64,000 nucleotides of DNA. It comes from Actinomadura citrea (GTDB taxonomy: Bacteria > Actinomycetota > Actinomycetes > Streptosporangiales > Streptosporangiaceae). A program made the translations under genes and the position numbers. Each line of letters begins with the position of its first letter. Within the stretch, counting starts at the first letter, position 1. Below, one piece after another: positions 1 to 8,059 of the stretch. The stretch is from the NCBI RefSeq assembly GCF_013409045.1, contig NZ_JACCBT010000001.1:8534669-8598668 (forward strand), in the 5' to 3' direction. The notes below the pieces were generated by a model. The model was not told the origin of the DNA, ran no database searches, and worked only from the letters and a program-made list of their open reading frames with translations.

Positions 1-264
1 GCCTCACTGGACAAATACCTCGTGTACGCGCGGGCGGCGGGCGCGGAACTGGCCGTGGCGGCACGCCTCCCCGACGCGCCGGACCTGCTGGCGGCGGCCG
101 CCCCGCTCGCCGAAGAGAACACCTGGGCCGCGGCCTGCCTCGCCCGCGCCCGCGGGCGCCTCCACAACGACCGCGCCGAACTCGCCCGCGCCCTCACGGC
201 GTTCGAAAACCTGGACGCACAGGCCGAACGCGACCACACCAAAGCCCTGCTGGCGCGCCTCTAA
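1..264 (+). CDS. C-terminal fragment of an unidentified helical-repeat protein
   Basis: The reading frame is open at the left edge and ends at TAA 262-264, so only the last 87 residues are present. They are Ala/Leu/Arg-rich and look like stacked helices, with stretches such as LAEENTWAAACLARARGR and LTAFENLDAQAERD. This resembles the TPR-like tail of large actinobacterial LuxR/AAA regulators, but the family cannot be fixed from this piece. Codon use is that of a real high-GC gene. The next feature downstream is a hairpin that serves the opposing tRNA gene. Confidence 0.6.
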   Translation, partial: ASLDKYLVYARAAGAELAVAARLPDAPDLLAAAAPLAEENTWAAACLARARGRLHNDRAELARALTAFENLDAQAERDHTKALLARL

Positions 265-286
265 CTGGACACCGCCTGTTAGCAAA

Positions 287-314
287 AGGCCCCTTCCGGG
301 ATCGGAAGGGGCCT
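287..314 (-). terminator. Rho-independent terminator of tRNA-Thr
   Basis: A 10-11 bp perfect stem (GGCCCCTTCC with GGAAGGGGCC, small loop) is followed on the minus strand by a TTTT run. It lies immediately 3' of the minus-strand tRNA gene. It could also stop the convergent plus-strand gene that ends at 264. Confidence 0.75.
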
Positions 315-320
315 CTGACG

Positions 321-396
321 TGGAGCCGCCTATCGGAATCGAACCGATGACCTATTCATTACGAGTGAATCGCTCTGCCGACTGAGCTAAGGCGGC
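321..396 (-). tRNA. tRNA-Thr (anticodon CGU)
   Basis: Read on the minus strand this is a 76-nt cloverleaf. The 7-bp acceptor stem pairs GCCGCCT with AGGCGGC. The D-arm contains TTAGCTCAGT, the anticodon loop reads CTCGTAA with anticodon CGU, and the T-arm contains GGTTCGATTCC. A CCA end is encoded. A terminator follows directly. The hydrolase gene upstream on the same strand (ends at 461) leaves about 65 bp for a promoter. Confidence 0.93.
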
Positions 397-460
397 GTGC
401 CGTGTGGGCACGGCGGGAAGCAGTCTACCGGGTGTTGGGGGGTGGGCGTGCACTGGTTAT

Positions 461-1993
461 TCAGCGGCAGGTGGTCCCGTTCTTGGGCGGGTCGGTGCTG
501 ATCAGGTAGTCGTCGGTGGCCTTGGTGATGCAGGAGTTGCCTTGGAGGTAGGCAGTGTGGCCGTCGCCGTCGAAGGTGAGGAGGACGCCGCTGGAGAGCT
601 GGTCAGCCAGGCTCTGGGCCCACTTGTAGGGGGTTGCGGGGTCGCGGATGGTTCCGATGACGACGATGGGAGCGGCGCCCTGGGCGGTGATGGGCTTGGG
701 GGCCTGTTCGGTCTGGGAGGGCCAGTAGACGCACGGGAGGCCGCCCCAGACGACGAACGGTCCGAAGCGGGGCGCGACCTTCTTGGCTTGCTCTGCGGCC
801 TTGCCGTAGGCGGCGAGGTTCGACGGGTTGGGCTTGTCGACGCAGTTGACGGCCATGTTGGCATCGGTCTGGTTGCTGTAGGTGCCGTTCGCCTTGCGCT
901 CGACCATCTCGTCCGCGAGCGCCAGGAGAAGGGTGCCGTCGCCCTTCTGCGTCGCCTGGGTGAGCGCCTGGCGCAGGACGGGCCAGTACTCCTTGACGTA
1001 AAGGGCCCGGGCGATGCCCATCACGGCCAGGGACTCGGTGACCTTGCGGGAGTCGCGCGTGTTGCTCAGGGGCTTCTTGTCCGTGGACGTGAGGAAGGAG
1101 GAGACCTGGCCGATGACCGCGTCCGGGGTGTTGCCGAAGGGGCAGCTACCCGTCTTCACGCAGTCGTCGGCGAAGGCTCGGAGGGCGGTTTCGAAGCCCT
1201 TGGCCTGCTCGATCAGGAGGTCGGTGGACGACAGCTTCGGGTCGACGGCGCCGTCCAGGACGAGGGCTCGGACGTTCTTGGGGAACTGCTCGGCGTAGAA
1301 GGCGCCCAGGTACGTGCCGTAGGAGGCGCCGTAGTAGGTGAGCTTCTGGTCGCCCAAGGCGGCGCGTAGGACGTCCATGTCGCGGGCGGCGTCGACCGTG
1401 CCGACGTGGGGAAGCTCCGAGTCGGCCTTGGCTTTGCAGCGCTGTGCGAAGGCGCTGCTTTCGCTGCCCAGCTTGTTGGTCTCGTTCGGGTCGTCCGGGG
1501 ATGCGTCGGTGGCGAAGAACTCGTCCAACTGGGGTCCGGTGTTGCAGCGGACGGGGTCGCTGGACGCCACCCCACGCGGGTCGAAGCCGACGATGTCGAA
1601 ACGGCGGCGCAGGTCGCTCCCGAAGGTGCGGGCAGCCTGGCGAACGAAGTCGACCCCGGAACCGCCCGGCCCCCCGGGATTGGTGAGAAGCGAACCGATC
1701 CGTTCGGACTTGTCTTCGGCAGGGAGCCTGATGAGCGAGATGCCGACCTTCTCGCCGGACGGCTTGGTGTAGTCCAAGGGGACCTGTACGGTCGCGCACT
1801 CGAAGCCGTTGCCACAGCCCTTCCAGGACGGCTTCTGACCGTAGAACTGCCCGAGGCCCGTGGGAACGCTCGCGGCCTGGCTCGTGTTCTTGTCGCCGCC
1901 GTCGCAGCCGGTGACCGTCGCCAGGACCAGCACAGTAGCCACGCTGATGAGTCTCGCTGCCCGCACCCGGTCCCCGTCTCGTCGTAGCGGCAC
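461..1993 (-). CDS. Secreted alpha/beta hydrolase, tripeptidyl aminopeptidase (TAP-like) family lipoprotein
   Basis: The 510-residue product is an exported serine peptidase-like alpha/beta hydrolase of the SlpD/SlpE/TAP family, expected to release N-terminal tripeptides outside the cell. A hydrophobic N-terminus ends in a lipobox (TVTGC, Cys30), suggesting membrane anchoring. The oxyanion segment NPGGPGGSG precedes the nucleophile elbow GASYG (Ser224). The C-terminal TAP-like domain carries the late Asp in TIRDPATPY and the catalytic His in GDGHTAY. Length is normal for the family. The assigned start is GTG; a second GTG at 1966 is also possible and still precedes the signal sequence. In Streptomyces, similar genes lie beside holB and tRNA-Thr, and the same tRNA neighbours it here. 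Confidence 0.88.
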   Translation of the reverse strand: MPLRRDGDRVRAARLISVATVLVLATVTGCDGGDKNTSQAASVPTGLGQFYGQKPSWKGCGNGFECATVQVPLDYTKPSGEKVGISLIRLPAEDKSERIGSLLTNPGGPGGSGVDFVRQAARTFGSDLRRRFDIVGFDPRGVASSDPVRCNTGPQLDEFFATDASPDDPNETNKLGSESSAFAQRCKAKADSELPHVGTVDAARDMDVLRAALGDQKLTYYGASYGTYLGAFYAEQFPKNVRALVLDGAVDPKLSSTDLLIEQAKGFETALRAFADDCVKTGSCPFGNTPDAVIGQVSSFLTSTDKKPLSNTRDSRKVTESLAVMGIARALYVKEYWPVLRQALTQATQKGDGTLLLALADEMVERKANGTYSNQTDANMAVNCVDKPNPSNLAAYGKAAEQAKKVAPRFGPFVVWGGLPCVYWPSQTEQAPKPITAQGAAPIVVIGTIRDPATPYKWAQSLADQLSSGVLLTFDGDGHTAYLQGNSCITKATDDYLISTDPPKNGTTCR

Positions 1994-2034
1994 GTACGCC
2001 GCCGCCTACGCTACGTCGGCATGGTGGTCGAGGG

Positions 2035-2700
2035 CTACTTCCCTCGGTATTCGTGTTCGATGCCGTCCAGAAGCCACTTGAGACCCAGCTCGAAGCTGTC
2101 GCCGCGGTAGAAGCTCGTCTCCAGGAAGGGTTTGAGGTGAGGGAGCTCGCCGCGTTCCACCAGCAGCTGTACGTACGACTGCTCCAAGGGGGTCGTCTGG
2201 ACGCGTTGCGGGGCGGCCTCGGCGACCTGCCGCTCCATCGTGATGAAGCCCAGCATGTAGTGGTCGATCGTCTTGACGATGGCCAGCATGCCGTCCGGAT
2301 CGTCGGTGAGCCGGGCGGCGGCGGCCATGGACTGCTCGATGTGGCGCAGGCCGTTGGGTCCGATACGCGGGGAACGTCCCGCGAGTTGCAGCATCCAGGG
2401 GTGCCGCAGCCCTGCCTCGCGCTCCTTCCGGGCGATCTCCATCATCGCCTCGCGCCAGCCGCCCGGCAGCTCGCCCTGGACCAGGACCTCTTCGGCGACC
2501 TCGTCGTACATCAGGTCGAGCAGGTCTTCCTTCGCATCGATGTGCGTGTAGAGGCTCATCGCCCGGACGCCCAGCTCGCTCGCGATGCGGCGGATCGACA
2601 CCGCGTCCAGGCCCTCCGCGTCCGCCAGCCTGATCGCCGCTTCGACGATCGCCTCGCGTGTCAGCTTCGGCCGGCGTCCGCCGCGCTGACGCGTCCACAC
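2035..2700 (-). CDS. TetR family transcriptional regulator
   Basis: This is a 221-residue one-component repressor. Residues about 10-60 form the TetR helix-turn-helix, with TREAIVEAAIRLADAEGL leading to the recognition segment SIRRIASELGVRAMSLYTH. The rest resembles the Tet-repressor C-terminal ligand-binding and dimerisation domain. GTG at 2700 is chosen because GAGG lies 9 bases upstream; the frame stays open into the neighbouring pump gene, which is antisense and not a real extension. The gene is divergent from an MFS exporter, with about 130 bp between them holding repeated palindromes. It therefore probably represses both itself and the pump and is released by a transported drug or metabolite. 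That role is inference. Confidence 0.9.
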   Translation of the reverse strand: MWTRQRGGRRPKLTREAIVEAAIRLADAEGLDAVSIRRIASELGVRAMSLYTHIDAKEDLLDLMYDEVAEEVLVQGELPGGWREAMMEIARKEREAGLRHPWMLQLAGRSPRIGPNGLRHIEQSMAAAARLTDDPDGMLAIVKTIDHYMLGFITMERQVAEAAPQRVQTTPLEQSYVQLLVERGELPHLKPFLETSFYRGDSFELGLKWLLDGIEHEYRGK

Positions 2701-2742
2701 ATCGCCTGACCTCGGTGTTGCCGCCACACCTGAGATCGTACG

Positions 2743-2812
2743 CGATACGGCGTATCGATACGGTGTACGGAACGAGCGAGACGCTGTATGGTGTTGCCGA
2801 TACGGCGTACGG
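2743..2812. promoter_or_regulatory. Three related operator-like repeats in the TetR/MFS divergent promoter
   Basis: CGATACGGCGTATCG at 2743-2757 is a palindrome with 6-bp arms around a 3-base centre. Degenerate copies follow at 2756-2770 (CGATACGGTGTACGG, sharing two bases with the first) and 2798-2812 (CGATACGGCGTACGG). The last ends 18 bases before the MFS start codon. This is the expected place and size for TetR-type operators controlling both genes. Confidence 0.65.
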
Positions 2813-2830
2813 AAACCGGAGGGGAACGGG

Positions 2831-4318
2831 ATGACCACGGCAGACACCGCACCGCCCGTCCAGAAGGCGCCCATCGATCCGCACCTGCGCAATCTCGCGG
2901 TCGTCGTGGTGCTCGGCGCGATCATGACGGTCCTGGACAGCACGATCGTCAACGTCGCGATCACCGCGCTGGGCCGTGACTTCGGCACCTCGCTCTCGAC
3001 CATCCAGTGGGTCGTGACCGGCTACACCCTCGCCCTCTCGATGGCGATCCCGCTGACCGCGTGGTCGGTGCGGCGGTTCGGGGCCCGGACGATGTGGCTC
3101 GTCTCGCTCGGCCTGTTCATCGGCGGGTCGCTGCTGTGCGGGCTCGCCTGGTCGGTGCCCTCACTGATCGCGTTCCGCGTCCTGCAGGGATTCGGCGGCG
3201 GCATGCTGATGCCCGTCGGGCAGACGATGCTCGTCCGGGAGGCCGGGCCCGACCGGATGGGACGCGTGATGAGCATCGTCTCGGTGCCCGCGATGCTGGC
3301 CCCGGCCCTGGGCCCGCTGCTCGGCGGCGTGATCGTCGACAACCTGAGCTGGCGGTGGATGTTCTTCGTGAACGTCCCGTTCTGCGCGCTGGCGCTGCTC
3401 GCCGCCCTGCGAATGCTGCCCCGCGACGGTGAGCGCAGCAAGGACGCCCGGCTGGACGTCATCGGCATGGTGCTCCTGTCCCCCGGCCTGGCGGCCCTGG
3501 TGTACGCGCTGTCGGAGGCCGGCAACGGGACCCACCTGACCAGTGGACGCTTTCTCGTCACCGCGATCGCCGGCGGTGTCCTCGTTGCGGCGTTCGCGGC
3601 GCACGCGTTCCGCAGGGGCGACGGCGCCCTCATCGACCTGCGCCGCCTGAGCACCCGGGCCTTCGCCGCCGCGACCGGCGGGTTCTTCCTCTACAGCGCC
3701 GCGATGTTCGGCCTGATGATCCTCGTTCCGTTGTTCGCGGGGATCGTCCGCGGGGAGTCGGCCCTGGACGCGGGCTGGCTGCTGGCACCGATGGGGCTCG
3801 GCGCGATGGCCACCATGTCGGTGTCGGGGCGGCTCGGCGACCGCTTCGGCGGACGGTGGCTCGTGGTCGGCGGCATCCTCTGCGTGCTCGCCGGAACCGT
3901 GGCCCTCACCACCCTCTCCCCCGACACCGGACGAACCACGATCATGGGCGCGATGCTGGTCGTCGGTCTCGGCCACGGCATGATCGCGCCGCCCCTGATG
4001 GCGATGGCCTACCAGGGCCTCCCCCGCGAAGCGGTGCCTGCCGCGACCACCGGCGCGAACATCCTGGTCCGCGTCGGCAGTTCGTTCGGCACGGCGGTGA
4101 CGGCGGTCGTCCTCCAGATCGGGATCCGCCACGAGATCCCGGGCGCATCCGGCAGTCTGGACGAGGCCGCCGCACACCACACGGCAGATTCACCGTCCCT
4201 CCTGGCGAACGCCTTCACCGACACCTTCTGGTGGATGGCCGTGTTCCTGGTGGCGGCCCTGGTCCCCGTGCTCGCCGTCCCCCGCAAACCAAAACAAACC
4301 CCACTCACCCCGGCCTGA
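2831..4318 (+). CDS. MFS drug exporter, DHA2 (14-TM, EmrB/QacA) family
   Basis: The product is a 495-residue proton-driven efflux permease in the cytoplasmic membrane, likely exporting an amphipathic or toxic compound. Hydrophobic segments run through the whole chain and fit 14 helices. Helix 1 carries LDSTIVNVAITAL, typical of DHA2 pumps (D in LDxTIVNVA). The antiporter motif C region reads LAPALGPLLGGVIVD. The motif A-like loop GRLGDRFGGRW is also present. A good ribosome binding site (GGAGGGG) sits 7 bases before the ATG. It is divergent from a TetR gene and shares its operator region. The substrate cannot be read from the sequence. Confidence 0.92.
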   Translation: MTTADTAPPVQKAPIDPHLRNLAVVVVLGAIMTVLDSTIVNVAITALGRDFGTSLSTIQWVVTGYTLALSMAIPLTAWSVRRFGARTMWLVSLGLFIGGSLLCGLAWSVPSLIAFRVLQGFGGGMLMPVGQTMLVREAGPDRMGRVMSIVSVPAMLAPALGPLLGGVIVDNLSWRWMFFVNVPFCALALLAALRMLPRDGERSKDARLDVIGMVLLSPGLAALVYALSEAGNGTHLTSGRFLVTAIAGGVLVAAFAAHAFRRGDGALIDLRRLSTRAFAAATGGFFLYSAAMFGLMILVPLFAGIVRGESALDAGWLLAPMGLGAMATMSVSGRLGDRFGGRWLVVGGILCVLAGTVALTTLSPDTGRTTIMGAMLVVGLGHGMIAPPLMAMAYQGLPREAVPAATTGANILVRVGSSFGTAVTAVVLQIGIRHEIPGASGSLDEAAAHHTADSPSLLANAFTDTFWWMAVFLVAALVPVLAVPRKPKQTPLTPA

Positions 4319-4333
4319 CCGGCCTCGGCTGGG

Positions 4334-4816
4334 TCAGTTGCCGCTGGTCTGTTGCGGGGGCGCGGGCGGGGCGTCCTGCCCTCTGCCGTTGCCGCGCCGT
4401 GGGGCCAGGGAGGCGCACGCCTGCATGGCTTTCTGCTCTGCCGCGGACCTCGTCGGGCGGTCGGTCGGAACGCCGGAGGGGCGGCTGCCGGTCGGGAGCC
4501 CATCTGGTCGGCCTGTCGGGGCGCCGGAGGGGCGTCCACTTCGTGGCCCCCCTGGGGCACCGCTTGGACGAGTTGTCGGGGCGCCGCTCGGACGATCCGA
4601 CGCGCGGGCTGATGGTGGTGCGCCACCTGGGGCTCTGCCGCCTGGGAGATCGACGCCCTGCTTCTCAAGGCAGGCGCGGAACGAGGCCATGGGGTCGGCT
4701 CCGGCCGTCTTGCCCGAGCCCGCGGCAGTGTCGCCGCTTCCGCAGGCCGTGGTCAGCAGGATCGCCCCACCGACGGTCAGGGTGCCGAGCATCCGGATTG
4801 CGCGCGTGGTGCCCAT
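4334..4816 (-). CDS. Small Pro/Gly/Arg-rich lipoprotein
   Basis: This encodes a 160-residue exported lipoprotein: a hydrophobic signal, then lipobox LTTAC (Cys25). A short conserved patch follows (DPMASFRACLEKQGVDLP) with a matching patch near the C-terminus (EQKAMQACASLAP). This suggests a small domain with a Cys pair interrupted by a low-complexity linker of SGAPTxRP-type repeats (about residues 65-125). The start has a strong ribosome binding site (AAGGAGG). It lies 65 bp downstream of a membrane protein on the same strand, behind the ABC efflux genes. Such small acidic or Cys-paired lipoproteins often accompany MacAB-like operons in actinomycetes, but I recognise no specific family. Confidence 0.75.
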   Translation of the reverse strand: MGTTRAIRMLGTLTVGGAILLTTACGSGDTAAGSGKTAGADPMASFRACLEKQGVDLPGGRAPGGAPPSARASDRPSGAPTTRPSGAPGGPRSGRPSGAPTGRPDGLPTGSRPSGVPTDRPTRSAAEQKAMQACASLAPRRGNGRGQDAPPAPPQQTSGN

Positions 4817-4881
4817 TGAGATCTTCCTCCTTCTTCGCTCCGCCGACCCCCACGTCAGGAACCTGGCGCAGGTCGGGGCGG

Positions 4882-5532
4882 TCAACGGCCGGAGCCTTCG
4901 TTCACGGTGGTCGCGGTAAGGGAGCCGTCCTGGCCCGTGGAACCCTGGACGACGACGGTCGTGCCCGCGCCGAGGTCGCGCAGCCTGCCGTCCTCGACAA
5001 TGCGGATCTTGGTCGTGCCGGTGGTCCTGACCTTCACGGTCTCGCCGGAGGCGGTGCGCAGGTACAGGGTGCTGCCGACGACCTTGGTCACCGTCCCGGC
5101 GGTTCCCGAACCGCCGCCCGGGCGGGACCCCGTCCCGTTGGCCGCGCCGCCCGGTGCGCCGCCCGGTGCACCGCCCGGCCCGTTGCCCGACCCGTTGCCC
5201 GGTCCGCTGTTCGCGCCGTTGCCCGGGGCGCCATAGCCGCCCTGTGGCGCCGAGGCGCCGGGCGGCCCGCCGTAGCCGTTGGTCCTGGCGCGTCCTCTCT
5301 CCTGCCCTCCGGCATCGCCGCCGGCGGACGCACCGGAGGTCCCGCCCGAAGACCATTTGTGCGTCTGGACCCCGCCGAGGAAGCCGGCAACGAGGAGGAC
5401 CCCGGCCGCGAGGTAGAGCGTCGGCCCTGGCAGAGACCTTGGCGATGGCCGCGCCGCCGGCTCGGTGTCGAGATCGTCGTCGAACGGCGAGCTCGCCAGC
5501 AGCTCCGCGTCCCCCATCGGGTTCTCAGACAT
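4882..5532 (-). CDS. Single-pass membrane protein with extracytoplasmic DUF5666-like domain
   Basis: The protein has a short acidic cytoplasmic N-terminus, one transmembrane helix (about residues 38-58, TLYLAAGVLLVAGFLGG), a long Gly/Asn/Pro-rich linker, and a C-terminal small beta domain. That domain reads VTKVVGSTLYLRT, then VRTTGTTKIRIVEDG and TTVVVQGSTGQDGSL, a pattern like DUF5666/OB-type domains. ATG 5532 is preferred because GAGAGG is upstream; an in-frame GTG at 5550 is the alternative. Its place behind the ABC efflux operon suggests an accessory role in export or envelope sensing. That is inference. Confidence 0.72.
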   Translation of the reverse strand: MSENPMGDAELLASSPFDDDLDTEPAARPSPRSLPGPTLYLAAGVLLVAGFLGGVQTHKWSSGGTSGASAGGDAGGQERGRARTNGYGGPPGASAPQGGYGAPGNGANSGPGNGSGNGPGGAPGGAPGGAANGTGSRPGGGSGTAGTVTKVVGSTLYLRTASGETVKVRTTGTTKIRIVEDGRLRDLGAGTTVVVQGSTGQDGSLTATTVNEGSGR

Positions 5533-5997
5533 GTCCCGCCTCTCACTCACAGCGCCCCGTCACCACACGAACGGCGTCCCAATTTGTCCCTCTCACCCCA
5601 ACTGTCGGCAGCCCCGCCCACTCCGGCCCGCCCGCCCGTGAACGCATGCTGCGCCCGCCAGGCGAACGGCGATGCACCCCCGGCGACCTGTCGGCGGCGA
5701 TCCTCCGGAGGTTCTCCGGCTCCTTCGCCGTGGCGATGTCCGTGCACGCCCGCCAGGGCAAAAGGGCAGGTCGCCCGTGTGCGGTCGCCTTGAAGGAGTG
5801 GAAGGTGCTGGTGGCTTTCGCCGGCCTGGGCGGCTGCGGCGGAGTGGAGTGCTTGTCGGAAGGGGGAAGGGCGGGAGGCGTGGCTGGGTGCGCATCGTCA
5901 GGGTGGGTGACGGGTGCGGATGGCGAGGTGCGTTCGTCTGCCGCATTCGGGCGCGTGGGCGGTAGCGGCGCGGGTTGGGGGCGCATGGGGTCCTTGG
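5533..5997. other. Intergenic stretch, no supported gene
   Basis: 465 bases separate the ABC permease from the next minus-strand gene. The open frames here are Pro/Arg/Gly-rich, lack ribosome binding sites and look like shadows of GC-rich non-coding DNA. I found no convincing hairpin followed by a U-run. It probably contains the promoter of the downstream membrane protein. Confidence 0.5.
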
Positions 5998-7251
5998 TCA
6001 GTCGTGGCGTAGGGCGTCGATGGGGCGAAGCTTGGCGGCGCGGTTGGCCGGGTAGCTGCCGAAGAACAGGCCGATCGCCAGGGAGACGGCCAGGGCCAGG
6101 ACGATCGACGAGGGCACCAGGACGGGCTTGACGCCGGCGATGGTGAAGAGGCTGCCGATGACGCCGGCGAGGACGCCGAGCAGGCCGCCGGTGAGGCTGA
6201 GGACGGTGGCCTCCGCGATGAACTGGCCGAGGATCGCGCCGCGCGGGGCGCCGATGGCCTTGCGGATGCCGATCTCGCGGGTCCGTTCGGTGACGGTGAC
6301 CAGCATGATGTTGGTGATGCCGATGCCGCCGACCAGGAGGCTGATCGCCGCGACGGCGCCGAGGAGGACGGTGAAGGTCCGGCTCGACTCGCTGACCGCC
6401 GACTGGACGCTCGCCTGGCTGGAGACCGTGAAGTCGGCGGCGCCCGAGGAGGCCACGTCGTGCCGCTGGCCGATGATCTGGGTGACCTCGGCCTCGGCGG
6501 CGCCGACCGCGCCGCTGCCGGTGGCCTGGACGATGATCTGGTCGAGCGCGCCGTAACCGGTGAGGGTCTCCTGGACGGCCGGGAGCGGCGCGACGGCGAT
6601 GCTGTCCGGGTCGGAGAAGGTGGACGAGGAGGAGCCCGTCGCCTTGAGGACGCCGGCGACGGTGAAGCGGATCCCGCCCACGTCGATCTTCTTGCCGATC
6701 GGGTTCACCCGTCCGAACAGGTCGGACGCCACCGTGCTGCCGAGCACGACCGTCTTGCGCGCGGCGGCGACGTCCTCGGCGGTGAACGCGGCGCCGGACG
6801 CGAGGGTCTTGTTCGCCGCCGCGAAGTAGGACGGGGTCGTCCCGACGAACTGGCCGATGGTCGCACTCGTGCCGGCGTACCCCGCGGTGACGGACTGGCT
6901 GGTCACGACGGGTGACGCGGTCCTGACCGACGGGGCCTGGCCGGCGGCGGTGAGGGCTTCGGCGTCCGCCGCGGTGAGGTCGCGGGCCTGGGTGCGCGGG
7001 CCCGAGGCCTGGTCGGTCGCCCCGAAGCCGCCCGGGCCGCCGCGGCCCGTGGTGGACGGCGTGACGGTGAGGGAGTCGGCGCCGAGGCGCTGGATGCTCT
7101 TCTTGATCTGCTCGGACGAGCCGTTGCCGACCGCGACGAGCAGGATGACGGCGCCGACGCCGATCAGGATGCCGAGCGTGGTGAGGGAGCTGCGCAGCTT
7201 GTTGGCCGACAGCCCGCGGACCGCGAAGCGCAGGATCTCCAGGGCGCTCAC
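5998..7251 (-). CDS. MacB-like ABC transporter permease
   Basis: This is a 417-residue FtsX/MacB-type permease: one N-terminal helix (about residues 20-42), a long extracytoplasmic MacB-PCD domain, and three C-terminal helices. Those helices sit around LLGAVAAISLLVGGIGITNIM, AEATVLSLTGGLLGVLAGV and SIVLALAVSLAIGLFFG. The coupling motif ERTREIGIRKAIGAPRGAI is a family hallmark. It pairs with the ATPase and adaptor genes upstream to form a tripartite-type export machine, in a Gram-positive variant without an outer-membrane channel. The GTG start has GGAGG upstream and overlaps the stop of a mini-ORF lying between it and the ATPase gene. Export of a peptide, antibiotic or lipid is plausible; the substrate is unknown. 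Confidence 0.9.
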   Translation of the reverse strand: MSALEILRFAVRGLSANKLRSSLTTLGILIGVGAVILLVAVGNGSSEQIKKSIQRLGADSLTVTPSTTGRGGPGGFGATDQASGPRTQARDLTAADAEALTAAGQAPSVRTASPVVTSQSVTAGYAGTSATIGQFVGTTPSYFAAANKTLASGAAFTAEDVAAARKTVVLGSTVASDLFGRVNPIGKKIDVGGIRFTVAGVLKATGSSSSTFSDPDSIAVAPLPAVQETLTGYGALDQIIVQATGSGAVGAAEAEVTQIIGQRHDVASSGAADFTVSSQASVQSAVSESSRTFTVLLGAVAAISLLVGGIGITNIMLVTVTERTREIGIRKAIGAPRGAILGQFIAEATVLSLTGGLLGVLAGVIGSLFTIAGVKPVLVPSSIVLALAVSLAIGLFFGSYPANRAAKLRPIDALRHD

Positions 7252-7343
7252 CTGGCCTCCTTCGATGCCGGGGACGCGGCGCGCGGCCGGGTGCTGAGAT
7301 CGCGCGGCCGGAACCGCGCGACGCGAAGATCGGTGGGGCTCAC
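7248..7343 (-). CDS. Possible 31-residue coupling mini-ORF between ABC ATPase and permease
   Basis: A GTG at 7343 overlaps the ATPase stop (GTGA), and the frame runs 31 codons to a TGA that itself overlaps the permease GTG (GTGA again). The peptide begins VSPTDLRVARFRPRDL, which resembles the first residues of many actinobacterial DevC/MacB permeases. It is therefore either a tiny translated coupler or the original permease N-terminus cut off by a frameshift. No independent ribosome binding site was weighed beyond the overlap. Confidence 0.35.
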   Translation of the reverse strand: MSPTDLRVARFRPRDLSTRPRAASPASKEAR

Positions 7344-8059
7344 CGTGCGGCCTCCCGGCGGACGTCCTCGACGATGCGGCCGTCCACGAGGCGGACGATC
7401 CGCTTGGCGTGCGCGGCGACGTCGTCCTCGTGGGTGATCACGACGATGGTGCGGCCGGTGCGGCTGAGCCGGTCGAAGACGCCGAGGATGTCGGCGGTGG
7501 AGGCGCTGTCGAGCGCGCCGGTCGGCTCGTCCGCGAGGAGCAGCGTCGGCGCGGTGACCAGGGCGCGGGCGACGGCGACGCGCTGCTGCTGGCCGCCCGA
7601 CAGCTCGTTCGGCTCGTGCCGGGTGCGGTCGGCGAGCCCCACCTCGCGCAGGGCGGCGAGGGCGCGGCGCCGCCGGTCGGCGCCCTTGAGGCCGCCGTAG
7701 GCGAGGGGCAGTTCGACGTTGGCCTGCGCGGTCATCCGCGGGATCAGGTTGAACGACTGGAAGACGAACCCGATGCGGCGGTTGCGCAGGATCGCGAGGT
7801 CGCGCTCGCCGAGGCCGACGACGTCGATGCCGTCGAGGAGGCAGCGGCCGGCGCTCGGCACGTCCAGGCAGCCGATGATGTTCATCAGCGTCGACTTGCC
7901 CGAGCCCGACGCGCCCATGATCGCCACATGGTCACCGCGTTCCACGGTCAGCGAGACGCCCCGCAGGGCGTGGACGGCCGTGTCGCCCGTCCCGTACACC
8001 TTGGTCACGCCGCGCAGGTCGAGCACGGGCGGGATGCGGAAGGATTCCGGCGCGGTCAT
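7340..8059 (-). CDS. MacB-type ABC transporter ATP-binding protein
   Basis: The product is a 239-residue ATPase subunit. The Walker A motif is GASGSGKST, the Q-loop lies in FVFQSFNLIPRMTAQ, the signature is LSGGQQQRVAVARAL, Walker B is LLLADEPTGALDS and the switch His is in VVITHEDD. The LolD/MacB clade is indicated by the NIIGCLDVPSAGRCLLDG segment. It hydrolyses ATP to drive the partner permease at the cytoplasmic face of the membrane. The start overlaps the adaptor stop by 4 bases (ATGA), so the two are translationally coupled. Confidence 0.93.
   Translation of the reverse strand: MTAPESFRIPPVLDLRGVTKVYGTGDTAVHALRGVSLTVERGDHVAIMGASGSGKSTLMNIIGCLDVPSAGRCLLDGIDVVGLGERDLAILRNRRIGFVFQSFNLIPRMTAQANVELPLAYGGLKGADRRRRALAALREVGLADRTRHEPNELSGGQQQRVAVARALVTAPTLLLADEPTGALDSASTADILGVFDRLSRTGRTIVVITHEDDVAAHAKRIVRLVDGRIVEDVRREAAR

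Noticed and set aside
404..1369. Long plus-strand frame across the TAP-like hydrolase gene
   Set aside because: It is antisense to a hydrolase with clear catalytic motifs, is Gly/Val-rich and has no ribosome binding site; a GC-rich shadow.
2701..3003. Upstream extension of the TetR frame into the MFS gene
   Set aside because: The extension is antisense to the pump and unlike TetR proteins; GTG 2700 has a proper ribosome binding site.
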